Shown here piece by piece: positions 28,272 through 36,432 of a stretch of DNA of 64,000 bases. The DNA is taken from positions 1 to 64,000 of the forward strand of contig CAMSCJ010000011.1 of the NCBI GenBank assembly GCA_947056845.1. Reading direction: 5' to 3'. The number at the start of each line of letters is the position of its first letter. Within the stretch, counting starts at the first letter, position 1. The notes under the pieces are model-generated. The model worked only from the letters and a program-made list of their open reading frames with translations. It made no database searches and was not told where the DNA came from. This DNA is from an uncultured Mycoplasmatota bacterium. Its GTDB lineage: Bacteria; Bacillota_I; Bacilli_A; RF39; UBA660. A program made the position numbers and the translations under genes.

Positions 28272-28480
28272 ACAAAAAAAGTTCTTAAAATTTAAGGACG
28301 AAAATTTTCCGCGGTACCACCTTAATTCAAGAACTTGCACTTAATAACTATAACGCGTTACCGTTTTTTCCTACTAAAATTCAAAAAAACACATCAGGAA
28401 TGATACTTATATTAAAACAACTATTAATTTCCACCAACCATTAACTCTCTATTAGTCCTTTAATATAACGTTTCCATCAT
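28272..28480 (-). promoter_or_regulatory. T-box leader, isoleucine specifier, upstream of antiporter-ileS
   Basis: On the minus strand the leader shows the GAGAG and GGTTGGTG elements of Stem I, a specifier ATC at 28404-28402 followed by A and TTCCTGA, and the T-box core AAGGTGGTACCGCGG at about 28326-28312. A competing terminator pairs AAGTTCTT...TTAAGG with CCTTAA...AAGAACTT and ends in a T-run near 28279-28273. Uncharged tRNA-Ile should bind and stabilise the antiterminator. It regulates the antiporter and ileS. Confidence 0.93.
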
Positions 28481-28485
28481 CTGTT

Positions 28486-28965
28486 TTACATTTCTATTTT
28501 ATCTAAATCACTTACTACTTCTAATTGAGATTCAATTATATCTCGCACTTTTTTCTTAAAAACACGAATATTTCTAGCTAACATATTAGATTCTAATTCA
28601 ATCTTTTCTGCTCGAAGCAATGCTTCATTAACAATTCTATTCGCATTTTTTTTCGCATCATCTAAAATTGTTTCACTTTCTTTATGGGCTGATAATCGCA
28701 TTTGATCTGAGGTTTTTTGGGCCATAACAATGGCCTTATTAAAAGTAGATTCCATTCTTTCATACTGTTCTAATTTTTGACGTAATCGCTGATTCTCTTC
28801 AGCTAATTTAGATAACTCGATAATTTTATTTTCCTGATTCTTAATTGTTAAATCTTTTTGTTTATTATCTGCCGTCATCTGTTCTACTTTTTGTATAACT
28901 TGATCCAAAAAGGTTTTAACCTCTTCTGTATCATATCCCCGCATTGTGCGATTAAATTTTTCCAT
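28486..28965 (-). CDS. divIVA: cell-division coiled-coil protein DivIVA
   Basis: A 159-residue protein. The conserved N-terminal membrane-curvature domain has FNRTMRGYDTEEVKTFLDQV, followed by two long coiled-coil stretches (about 30-75 and 75-150). It marks curved membrane at poles and septa and recruits partners. ATG with GGGGTGAG. It sits between sepF and the T-box-ileS unit, the usual Firmicutes order. A 10-bp hairpin lies just before its ribosome site. Confidence 0.93.
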   Translation of the reverse strand: MEKFNRTMRGYDTEEVKTFLDQVIQKVEQMTADNKQKDLTIKNQENKIIELSKLAEENQRLRQKLEQYERMESTFNKAIVMAQKTSDQMRLSAHKESETILDDAKKNANRIVNEALLRAEKIELESNMLARNIRVFKKKVRDIIESQLEVVSDLDKIEM

Positions 28966-28980
28966 AATCTCACCCCATAA

Positions 28981-29004
28981 ATGCTACAATTTTTATTGTA
29001 GCAT
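28981..29004 (-). other. perfect hairpin without T-run between sepF and divIVA
   Basis: A 10-bp stem ATGCTACAAT/ATTGTAGCAT with a 4-base loop, placed about 15 bases ahead of the divIVA ATG on the minus strand, just before the ribosome site. No T-run follows, so it is not a normal terminator. It may be a processing or stability element. Confidence 0.6.
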
Positions 29005-29026
29005 ATTTAATCTAAAAGTCAAATTT

Positions 29027-29443
29027 CTACCACTCAGTATTTATATCATCATTATCGTAAATATCCTTACCATCTCTCTCATCAGTAATTTTTCCTTGAA
29101 TATTTACATTATTAGGAGTACATAAAAATATACCTCCACCAATTTTTTGTAAATCGCCACCAATCGCATAAATTGTTCCACTTAAAAAGTCCACAATTCG
29201 CTTAGCTTGGTCAGAAGTTACTCTTTTTAAATTAACAACAACTGTATTTCTTGATTTTAAAAAGTCAGCTATTTGTTGTGATTCTGAATAAGCACGTGGT
29301 TCTAACAAAATCATCTTATTTTTACCATCATTTTCTTTTAATGATTCTTCAGTATTTACTGTATAATAAGCACTACCGTCATTAGCACTTGGCTCAAAAA
29401 CATCTTGATCATCTGAAGATAACCATTTTTTAATAAAACCCAC
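29027..29443 (-). CDS. sepF: Z-ring membrane tether SepF
   Basis: A 138-residue protein. The N-terminal amphipathic helix [11 protein letters not shown] binds membrane. The DUF552 core carries [28 protein letters not shown] and [20 protein letters not shown]. It links FtsZ filaments to the membrane. The start codon is GTG with AGGAGG 7 bases upstream. It is followed by divIVA. Confidence 0.93.
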   Translation of the reverse strand: MGFIKKWLSSDDQDVFEPSANDGSAYYTVNTEESLKENDGKNKMILLEPRAYSESQQIADFLKSRNTVVVNLKRVTSDQAKRIVDFLSGTIYAIGGDLQKIGGGIFLCTPNNVNIQGKITDERDGKDIYDNDDINTEW

Positions 29444-29615
29444 TTTTATTCCTCCTTATCATGCATACACTTACTATAGACAATTTTACCACATAAATTT
29501 TAATTAATAAACCATTTTTTTAAAATTTTTTAAAGTTTTATACTTTTATGATTTTATTCTGCATTATAAGGATATACATCATTCTATGATTTACTTAATT
29601 AAAATAAAACTATTC

Positions 29616-29644
29616 TTTACAGTTATAGCGATTAATGTTATAAT
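29616..29644 (+). promoter_or_regulatory. sigma-A promoter of the HETKH gene
   Basis: TTTACA, 17-base spacer and TATAAT, 28 bases ahead of the start codon of the plus-strand gene. Confidence 0.8.
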
Positions 29645-29671
29645 AGCTAACTAAATAGAACAAAGGAACTA

Positions 29672-30745
29672 GTGTTTATGAAAAATTTAAATAAAGAAAA
29701 TATTGAAAGAATGAAAAGAATTGCCTACGATATTATTTCTAAAGAATTAGAAAAAAACAATTTAGACGCAAATATATATCTTGTTAATACTTTTGAATAT
29801 TATATTAAATATATTCCAAATGTAAATTTTGAGAGTATGAGTAACTTTATTAGTGCATTAAAAATGCCAATGCTAACGAAAGGGTTTACTTTTTGGCATT
29901 TAAATTATAAAGTAGAAAAACCTGATATAGTCATATTTATAAATTATTTTAAAAAATATAAAAATCCACTTCTAAATTTAATAAAAAATTGTTTTCACGA
30001 AACAAAACATTATATTCAATTAACTGCTGATGATTATGATTATATAAAATTTATGCGCAATTTAGAGACTATCTTAACCGAATATGACTGGAATAACTAT
30101 ATAAATTATCATGATGATTTTTTATTCGAAATAGAAGCCAATATTTACGCTATAAATAAAACAAAAGAATTATTAAAAGGTAAATATCCAAATATATATA
30201 AGTTAGAAAAAGATACTATCGATAAAATGGAAAAAGATTATAACATCGATTATATGCTATATGATGCGATAGAACAATTTGATAGACTTTTACATATATC
30301 TAATAAAATAATTATTATTAATACATACCCTGCTTTCGATATTTTTTTAAATGAGAATAACGCCTTTAAACCCATCAAGAATATAATTAGCAATCCCAAT
30401 TTTGAGCATGTTGACAAAAGAATTGTTCATACTGTTTTATCTAGCAACGCATTTTTAAAAAGTATTGATATGAAGAAATTATCCAATGAAGAATTAGTTA
30501 CTTTAAATGAATCTTTACAATATACATATAACGTTTATATTAATCAATTTAGGTTTATTTTAAATTCTTTTAATAATAATGACATCAACATTAATTATTT
30601 CAACCAAATCAAAAAATTATTAATAGAAAAAATTAAAAATATTAATGAATATATCGTTTTATTAAATAGTGCAAAGAATCCAAAACAATACCAATATGAA
30701 TTCATTAAAAGTAGGTTGAGGAAAAATAATGTTGAAATATTATAA
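29672..30745 (+). CDS. putative zinc-peptidase-like protein (HETKH)
   Basis: A 357-residue soluble protein rich in Asn, Ile, Lys and Tyr. HETKH at His109-Glu110-His113 is followed about 40 residues later by FEIEANIYAI, a candidate third zinc ligand. I do not recognise a family. It starts at GTG 29672 or ATG 29678; AAAGGA fits either. It is the only plus-strand gene before 40 kb, and has its own promoter and a downstream terminator-like hairpin, so it is an independent unit. Confidence 0.6.
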   Translation: MFMKNLNKENIERMKRIAYDIISKELEKNNLDANIYLVNTFEYYIKYIPNVNFESMSNFISALKMPMLTKGFTFWHLNYKVEKPDIVIFINYFKKYKNPLLNLIKNCFHETKHYIQLTADDYDYIKFMRNLETILTEYDWNNYINYHDDFLFEIEANIYAINKTKELLKGKYPNIYKLEKDTIDKMEKDYNIDYMLYDAIEQFDRLLHISNKIIIINTYPAFDIFLNENNAFKPIKNIISNPNFEHVDKRIVHTVLSSNAFLKSIDMKKLSNEELVTLNESLQYTYNVYINQFRFILNSFNNNDININYFNQIKKLLIEKIKNINEYIVLLNSAKNPKQYQYEFIKSRLRKNNVEIL

Positions 30746-30756
30746 AAATCAAAAAG

Positions 30757-30800
30757 GTTATAATAAAATTGTTTTATTCCATTATAGCCATATTTTTTTG
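30757..30800 (+). terminator. probable terminator after the HETKH gene
   Basis: Imperfect long stem, GGTTATAAT pairing with ATTATAGCC, and an internal AAAAT/TTTAT part, followed by a T-rich tract. Confidence 0.55.
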
Positions 30801-30848
30801 CTCTTATAATTATTTAAAATTAATACAACTTTGTTGATATTTGATTAT

Positions 30849-31955
30849 CTAAATTTTATATCTACTGCTATCAATTAAGTAATTATATCTTACCTCAGCT
30901 TCGCTTAGTACTCGATCATATAAACGAACAGAATAAATCGATCCATTAAAGAAACTACTTTCTGGTTTATTCCAGCTTGGGTTAGCTCCAAGCATTATAA
31001 TCGTGTTATTTTTAGTATATTGTAATCCATTAGAATTAACATTTTCACCTATTAACGTTCCATCTTTATAAAATTTCAATATATTTCCATCATACGTTCC
31101 CGTAACAGTATATATTTGCCCAAATTCAAAATTACCTTTACTTGTACTTATATATCCAATATTTTGAATATAACATTGAATCCCTGATTCTTTAGCGTAA
31201 TAGAAAATACCACAACCACCAGCATCTTGATTACCTATAATATTTAGCCAATTACTAGAATTATTAGCTTTAAAACTAACCTCCCAAGTAAAATTAGGTG
31301 TATTTATTTCAGCGATACTAACATAATCATCTATGCCATTAAAGACTAATCCATCATCAGTAAATGTTGCTCCATTTACTATTCCATCATATCCATTACC
31401 ACTTAAATCTTTTAATAATCCACTAGTATTACTACTATCTTCATAATTATATCTTACTAATAAATTATTTTTTACATACACATTATTTTTATCACCATTA
31501 TCGCCTTTAGAACAAATTACCTCACCATCAATTGGATAACCGCAACTAAACCCATTTATCTCTATAGCTACACTAATATCATTTCCATTATTGCTAACCT
31601 TAATATTCCCACTTTTTGGTTTCGTTCCTTTAAATTCTAAACGCTCTAATCCATCTAATTCATAGCTAGATAAACTACTTATATTTTCTAATATACAGCC
31701 ATTACTACTACAATTAAATACTAAATCAACATTTGGTAAAGACCCATTATTTTGTAACATAAAATTTGTTGTATATGTTTCAGCTGATTCAATTATTCCC
31801 ATAGTTGAATCCTCAGCAGCCGATAATCTTGCTTTATCTAATATTTTTAATACCTGTGGTACAGCAATCAAAGCTATTACTGCAAGTATTACTATTACTG
31901 CTAATAATTCTATCAATGTAAATCCTCTTAAATTTCTTATTTTCTTCTTTTTCAT
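30849..31955 (-). CDS. type IV pilin-like protein fused to a LamG-type lectin domain
   Basis: A 368-residue protein. A charged leader ends at Gly11, then FTLIELLAVIVILAVIALIA follows, a textbook class III prepilin cleavage and assembly signal with Glu at +5. A small pilin region (about 35-150) has paired cysteines (NCSSNGC, FSCG...VIC). From about 165 to 360 comes a concanavalin-A/LamG-like sandwich: NGYDGIVNGATFTDDGLVF, NGIDDYVSI, TGTYDG and FFNGSIYSVRLYDRVLSEAEV. It should be a surface adhesin or minor pilin. No pilus assembly gene is in the window. Confidence 0.88.
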   Translation of the reverse strand: MKKKKIRNLRGFTLIELLAVIVILAVIALIAVPQVLKILDKARLSAAEDSTMGIIESAETYTTNFMLQNNGSLPNVDLVFNCSSNGCILENISSLSSYELDGLERLEFKGTKPKSGNIKVSNNGNDISVAIEINGFSCGYPIDGEVICSKGDNGDKNNVYVKNNLLVRYNYEDSSNTSGLLKDLSGNGYDGIVNGATFTDDGLVFNGIDDYVSIAEINTPNFTWEVSFKANNSSNWLNIIGNQDAGGCGIFYYAKESGIQCYIQNIGYISTSKGNFEFGQIYTVTGTYDGNILKFYKDGTLIGENVNSNGLQYTKNNTIIMLGANPSWNKPESSFFNGSIYSVRLYDRVLSEAEVRYNYLIDSSRYKI

Positions 31956-32107
31956 ATACTACATCCTTCTACTATTATTCAAAACATTTCTTAATATTTA
32001 TTTAATATCTTCACTATCTTGCATTTACTATATTTTACATATTTATTATATATTTTTTATTTCAACTATTTAGAAAATTAACGTTGTAAAATTAATATAA
32101 TTTCTTG
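31956..32107. other. intergenic region between pilin-lectin and Rpn genes
   Basis: No open frame was seen. It holds the pilin upstream region; AAGGATG is its ribosome site. Confidence 0.4.
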
Positions 32108-32137
32108 TAAAAAAAATCTCTAAGATTTATCTTAAAG
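32108..32137 (-). terminator. intrinsic terminator of the Rpn gene
   Basis: On the minus strand, CTTTAAGA/TCTTAGAG stem with one G-T pair and a 4-base loop holding the stop codon, then eight T. It closely resembles the terminator at 33122-33163. Confidence 0.8.
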
Positions 32138-32963
32138 CTTCTATTTCTTTTATAGACATATTAGTATATTTTGCAATAAGCGAAATATCAACATTTTCTA
32201 TCAACATGTTTTTAGCGATTTCTTTTTTATTTTGAATTACACCTTCACTTCTTCCCTGATCAATTCCAATGCTAATACCGCGTTCAATTCCAACCTCATA
32301 AGCTGTATCATAATGCTCTGTTTCATTCATCATTAATCTTTCAATATCTTCCATTTTCTCATACTCCTTACTATCCAAATTATATCTTTTTATTTCTTCT
32401 AACATTTTTTTATAAATATCACTTGTAATTATTTTATCTAATTCATTTATATTTTCTGTATTAAATAAATTTACTAATTCATAATATTTATTTTCTTTAT
32501 TATTTTTATTAACTTTGGTTAAATCAAAGATTTCATATTCTAACTTCTTTGTAAATATTTTATTTTTTACTTTCAATCTAACACTATTTTTTATTTCACT
32601 ATTAAATAATGGATAATTGGTTATCGCATAGACTTTAATACCTTTTAATCTTTTGTAATCCTCTCCCTCCTTTAAACAATGACTATGTATTACAGCAGAT
32701 GAATAAAATAATAATCGCTCTTCAAAATTATATCTATCAATATTTTGTAATTCTAAGATTATTATTTCTTCATCAACACTAAGTAATAAATCAACTATTC
32801 CTACTTTACTATTTTTATTTTCTTTTATAAACGCAGTATTTAAATATTCAAGTTTTTTGGCTTTAATATCAAATAAATCTAATAATAATTTCTTTAAATA
32901 TTCTTGATTACTAAATATTTTTTTAAATAAGTAATCATTTTTTAATGTATATATTTTTGCCAT
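32127..32963 (-). CDS. Rpn family recombination-promoting nuclease / PD-(D/E)XK transposase
   Basis: A 278-residue protein. It opens with IYTLKNDYLFKKIFSNQEYL, the usual start of the family. The catalytic core has Asp in VGIVDLLLSVDEE and Glu/Gln in IILELQNIDRY, the PD-(D/E)XK metal site. A C-terminal helical tail (GIERGISIGIDQGRSEG and KKEIAKNMLIENVDISLI) ends in IKEIEALR. It can stimulate RecA-independent recombination. Its C-terminal tail is similar to that of the plus-strand Rpn at 40735, although the catalytic domains differ. Confidence 0.9.
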   Translation of the reverse strand: MAKIYTLKNDYLFKKIFSNQEYLKKLLLDLFDIKAKKLEYLNTAFIKENKNSKVGIVDLLLSVDEEIIILELQNIDRYNFEERLLFYSSAVIHSHCLKEGEDYKRLKGIKVYAITNYPLFNSEIKNSVRLKVKNKIFTKKLEYEIFDLTKVNKNNKENKYYELVNLFNTENINELDKIITSDIYKKMLEEIKRYNLDSKEYEKMEDIERLMMNETEHYDTAYEVGIERGISIGIDQGRSEGVIQNKKEIAKNMLIENVDISLIAKYTNMSIKEIEALR

Positions 32964-33121
32964 GCTATTAACTACTAATTAAATTATACTTTTTTTATAT
33001 TTTTTAGTCAATAGTATCTTATTCTTTATTTTGACAGTTTTTATAAAGTAAATCTAATTACAAAAATTCCTCCCTTCTAATTATAAATATAGTAAACAAG
33101 TTTTTAAAATCCTTTTTGGAA
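32964..33121. other. intergenic region between Rpn and the van-like cluster
   Basis: No gene was seen. It holds the upstream region of the Rpn gene, with only a weak ribosome site before its ATG. Confidence 0.4.
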
Positions 33122-33163
33122 CAAAAAAATCTCTAAGCCTCACCTTAAAGATTCCATTTCGCC
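33122..33163 (-). pseudogene. remnant of an Rpn 3' end with terminator, now ending the van-like operon
   Basis: On the minus strand, GEMESLR plus stop is encoded at 33163-33140 and is followed by a stem AATCTTTAAG/CTTAGAGATT and seven T. Over 32 bases from the GAA codon it matches the end of the complete Rpn gene at 32127 in about 27 positions. No more of the gene remains. It lies just after the NhaC stop, so it serves as that operon's terminator. Confidence 0.65.
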
Positions 33164-33186
33164 TACATTCTATTTTATTAATTTAT

Positions 33187-34635
33187 TTATGGTCTTTTAT
33201 CTTTATTCATACCATCATTTTGACCAACTTTTAAAAATATTGATAAAATCATAACCACTAATAAAACATAACCATATATAACAAATGGTGTAATTTGAAT
33301 AGCTGTTAAAGGACTAGTTGTATTACTCGCAAAACCTATAGTAAAAATAGCAGTTGGGGTCCACGGCATTGCGTAACATAAAGTATTGGACTGAGCATCT
33401 AATAAATTAGCCGTTCGATAACTAGAAATACCATATTTTTTAGATAATGGTTTGGCAAATGAAGAGCCTACTGCCAAAATAGCTGGTGCATTTAGACCCA
33501 TAATTGCTGATAAAATAATTACCATTAGCGATATGATTATCTCAGCACCAATCGAAGTTTTAACAATACCTTCTAATTTTTTTAATAACTTCTCGTCTCC
33601 CTTACCATAACGCATAATAGCTATCGAGCCAAACAATAAAAGAGCTAAAATAGAAACCTGAATCATACCTGAAAGCCCGGAATAAATAATACCCGTAAGA
33701 CTTCTATCTAATCCTTCTCCACTAAGCAAAAATAAAGAGTTAACATTTATATTAGTTGGGTCAATCTGCAAAAGTGAAAATTGATGCGTTACAACCCCAA
33801 TAATACTACCAGTAATAATACCAATCGTCGTCGCAAAAATCATATTACCCGTTTTAATAGCGCTAATAATAGTTAAGATAACAGCAATTAGCATAAAGAA
33901 TGCCGAATGATCATAATCATAATTCATATTAGATATATTCGATGGTGTATTTAAAATGTTTGCCAAAATGATAAAAATTATAATCGAAATAATCGAAGCA
34001 ACTAAAGAATATTTTAAACGTGATCTAACAACACCTGGCACATCAACCCCTTGCGAAGTTGCTGAACAAATTGTCGTATCAGATATAGGGGCTAAATTAT
34101 CACCAAATGCGGCTCCTGAAATAATTGCTCCTGCTAGTAATGCGGAATGACACCCTAAAACAAGACCTGATGGATATAAAACACCCATTCCAATCGCAAT
34201 TGTTCCAAAACCGGTTCCAGAAGCAGTCGCAAATAAAGCTGAAGATAAAAAGGTTATAACAACAAATGCGACATTGCCAACCCCGATATTAGTAACAAAA
34301 CCAGCAATCGCTCCCGCTAGACCAGATGCTTTTAAAATGGCACTAAAGACACCCGCAAAAATCCAACAAACAATCGGTGTAATAGTCTCCCTACTAGCCA
34401 TCCCTTTCATAATTACATCCGTATAATGCTTTTTATTTTTAGCAAAAAATAAAGGAATTAAAAGAGATAAAAAAGCAGGAATCCATAAAGCACCATCAGA
34501 AATTGAACCACCAATAAAAGTTGTCAAAATAATTAAAACAATAAAAATGATAAATGGTAAAAACGACATCCATACACCACCATAAAATTTTAAACAAAAG
34601 TTGGGATTATCTATTTCAAAATTTTCTTTTTCCAT
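33187..34635 (-). CDS. NhaC-family Na+/H+ antiporter in the vanT position
   Basis: A 482-residue membrane protein with about 11-12 helices. Family features include TASGTGFGTIAIGMGVLYPSG-like Gly-rich segments and AAFGDNLAPISDTTI. Its ribosome site AAGGAG overlaps the vanXY stop codon, so it is the last gene of the van-like operon. In known vanG operons this place holds vanT, a membrane serine racemase. The protein exchanges Na+ for H+, or perhaps an organic anion as related MleN/NhaC members do. Transport of a D-amino acid is possible but speculative. Confidence 0.9.
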   Translation of the reverse strand: MEKENFEIDNPNFCLKFYGGVWMSFLPFIIFIVLIILTTFIGGSISDGALWIPAFLSLLIPLFFAKNKKHYTDVIMKGMASRETITPIVCWIFAGVFSAILKASGLAGAIAGFVTNIGVGNVAFVVITFLSSALFATASGTGFGTIAIGMGVLYPSGLVLGCHSALLAGAIISGAAFGDNLAPISDTTICSATSQGVDVPGVVRSRLKYSLVASIISIIIFIILANILNTPSNISNMNYDYDHSAFFMLIAVILTIISAIKTGNMIFATTIGIITGSIIGVVTHQFSLLQIDPTNINVNSLFLLSGEGLDRSLTGIIYSGLSGMIQVSILALLLFGSIAIMRYGKGDEKLLKKLEGIVKTSIGAEIIISLMVIILSAIMGLNAPAILAVGSSFAKPLSKKYGISSYRTANLLDAQSNTLCYAMPWTPTAIFTIGFASNTTSPLTAIQITPFVIYGYVLLVVMILSIFLKVGQNDGMNKDKRP

Positions 34636-34638
34636 ACC

Positions 34639-35382
34639 CTACTCCTTATCTATAATTCTTTTAGTAACAATAAAGCCATCGACATTATTACCAGATATTT
34701 CAGCACCATCTAATATAAATTCTTTTTCCTCGGATTCCATTGCAATATAATAAATTTCATAATTTTCAAATTTTAAGCAATTATTACTACTATCAAATTT
34801 TCTTAAATAATCAATATATTCTTCTAAGCAAAAATGATTTTGTTCAATAATTTCCGAATGTGGATAACCTACATAACGAAAATGCCACTCTTCAGCTGAA
34901 ATATTTGTAATATTTGTTTTATCACTTGTATAACGTTCAATAAAACCATATTGTGAAGCTTTTAAACGAAAATCCTGACAAATTCCTTGATAAGGAAAAG
35001 CTGGTCTTATAAAATCAATGGGCTCCTGATTTAAACCTAAATCGATAGCTAACCCGGTTTGATGTTCACTAGTATTTGGATAGGCAACATATTGTTTCGT
35101 AAACTCTAAACCATTTTCTTCGATTGAAGATGTATAAATTTCTGTCTGCTCAAAAAGACTTCTATAACCACTTACAGGCACAATTTTATTATCAGCATCG
35201 ATAACTTCTAAAAGATTTTGTAACCATTTATTAGCCTCTTTAGAAATTAAAACACTATGATATTTAGAATTAAATGGTTCTAAAAAACTTTGTTCAACCT
35301 TTTGTTTTAGTGGATGCATTTGATTAACTAAAATTAAGTTCCCTTTATGAATATCATCTTTTTTTAAAATTATCTTTTGCAT
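34639..35382 (-). CDS. vanXY: VanXY-type D,D-dipeptidase/D,D-carboxypeptidase
   Basis: A 247-residue M15-family zinc peptidase. SGYR (71-74), zinc ligands His107 and Asp114 in SEHQTGLAIDL, and His167 with the catalytic Glu in EEWHFRYVG are present. The C-terminal part (YPHSEII...FCLEEYIDYLRKF) matches the VanXY form from memory. There is no signal peptide, which fits the cytoplasmic VanXY type rather than membrane VanY. It removes D-Ala from D-Ala-D-Ala and pentapeptide precursors. GAGG precedes ATG, 3 bases after the ligase gene. Confidence 0.88.
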   Translation of the reverse strand: MQKIILKKDDIHKGNLILVNQMHPLKQKVEQSFLEPFNSKYHSVLISKEANKWLQNLLEVIDADNKIVPVSGYRSLFEQTEIYTSSIEENGLEFTKQYVAYPNTSEHQTGLAIDLGLNQEPIDFIRPAFPYQGICQDFRLKASQYGFIERYTSDKTNITNISAEEWHFRYVGYPHSEIIEQNHFCLEEYIDYLRKFDSSNNCLKFENYEIYYIAMESEEKEFILDGAEISGNNVDGFIVTKRIIDKE

Positions 35383-35385
35383 ATT

Positions 35386-36429
35386 CTACCTCTTTAATTC
35401 AATTAACATTTCAACAATTTGCTCAAATGTATAATTATTTTGTTTTAACATATTAGGAAATCGACTATGTGATGTAAAACCAGGAAGGGTATTTACCTCA
35501 TTAAAAACAATCTCTTTATTTTTTGTATAAAACATGTCAATACGCGCTAAATCTTTACAGCCTAAAATGTTATATATTTGTAAAGCGACTTGTTTTACTC
35601 TTTCTCTTTCACTAGAAGATATACGAGCTGGTAAGTAAACTTTACTATCTCGTGATTCATATTTTTTCTCATAATCAAAGAAACCACCAGAAATTTCTAT
35701 TTCATCAACTTCACCAGTAATTAAATTATCATTACCTAAAACCGCGCAGCCAACTTCAAAGCCTTCAATATTTTCTTCAATAATAATCTGGTTATCATAA
35801 TTAAAAGCTAAGGTTAAAGCATTACTTAGTTCAGAGTCATCATTTACTTTAGAAACACCTAAAGAAGAACCAGCTCTTAATGGTTTTACAAATAATGGAT
35901 AACCTAAATCACTAATTGTTGATTCAATTTTTTCATAAGAAGTATCAGATGTAAATTTATAAGATTTAGGAACTAATAGACCATTTAAACGAACTAATTC
36001 GTGAGCTAAAAACTTGTCCATTCCAATTGCTGATGACATTAAATCACAACCAATATATTTAATACCAGCTAATTCAAATAATCCTTGTAAACGTCCATCT
36101 TCACCATTGATACCGTGTAAAATTGGAAAAGCCAAATCAATACTAATAATAGAATAATCTTTATTATCTAAAATAATAAATCCGTGATCTTCACGATTAG
36201 TTGACCAAGTTATTCTTTTGATATGTGCACTTTCAAACCATTCATCTTTCTCAATTTTATCAATATCGCCTTCATATAAATAAAAATTCCCATCTTTAGT
36301 AATACCAATCATAAATAAATCATATTTGTTCTTATCAATTGCTCTAATAACTGATGTTGCTGATACTAGCGAAATCGCATATTCACTAGAATTGCCGCCA
36401 AATAGGCACGCTATTTTTAATTTTTTCAT
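35386..36429 (-). CDS. vanG: VanG-type D-alanine:D-serine ligase (ATP-grasp)
   Basis: A 347-residue ATP-grasp ligase. Signatures include CLFGGNSSEYAISLVSATSV, PILHGINGEDGRLQGLFELA, FVKPLRAGSSLGVSKV, EENIEGFEVGCAVLGND, FFDYEKKY and NEVNTLPGFTSHSRFP. From memory these run with VanG rather than housekeeping Ddl, notably GFEVGCAVLG and FFDYxxKY. It therefore probably makes D-Ala-D-Ser, giving low-level vancomycin resistance. Its partners vanXY, vanW, vanS and vanR surround it in vanG order. A Ddl role cannot be excluded without a tree and an assay. GAGG precedes the ATG. Confidence 0.85.
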   Translation of the reverse strand: MKKLKIACLFGGNSSEYAISLVSATSVIRAIDKNKYDLFMIGITKDGNFYLYEGDIDKIEKDEWFESAHIKRITWSTNREDHGFIILDNKDYSIISIDLAFPILHGINGEDGRLQGLFELAGIKYIGCDLMSSAIGMDKFLAHELVRLNGLLVPKSYKFTSDTSYEKIESTISDLGYPLFVKPLRAGSSLGVSKVNDDSELSNALTLAFNYDNQIIIEENIEGFEVGCAVLGNDNLITGEVDEIEISGGFFDYEKKYESRDSKVYLPARISSSERERVKQVALQIYNILGCKDLARIDMFYTKNKEIVFNEVNTLPGFTSHSRFPNMLKQNNYTFEQIVEMLIELKR

Positions 36430-36432
36430 TTT

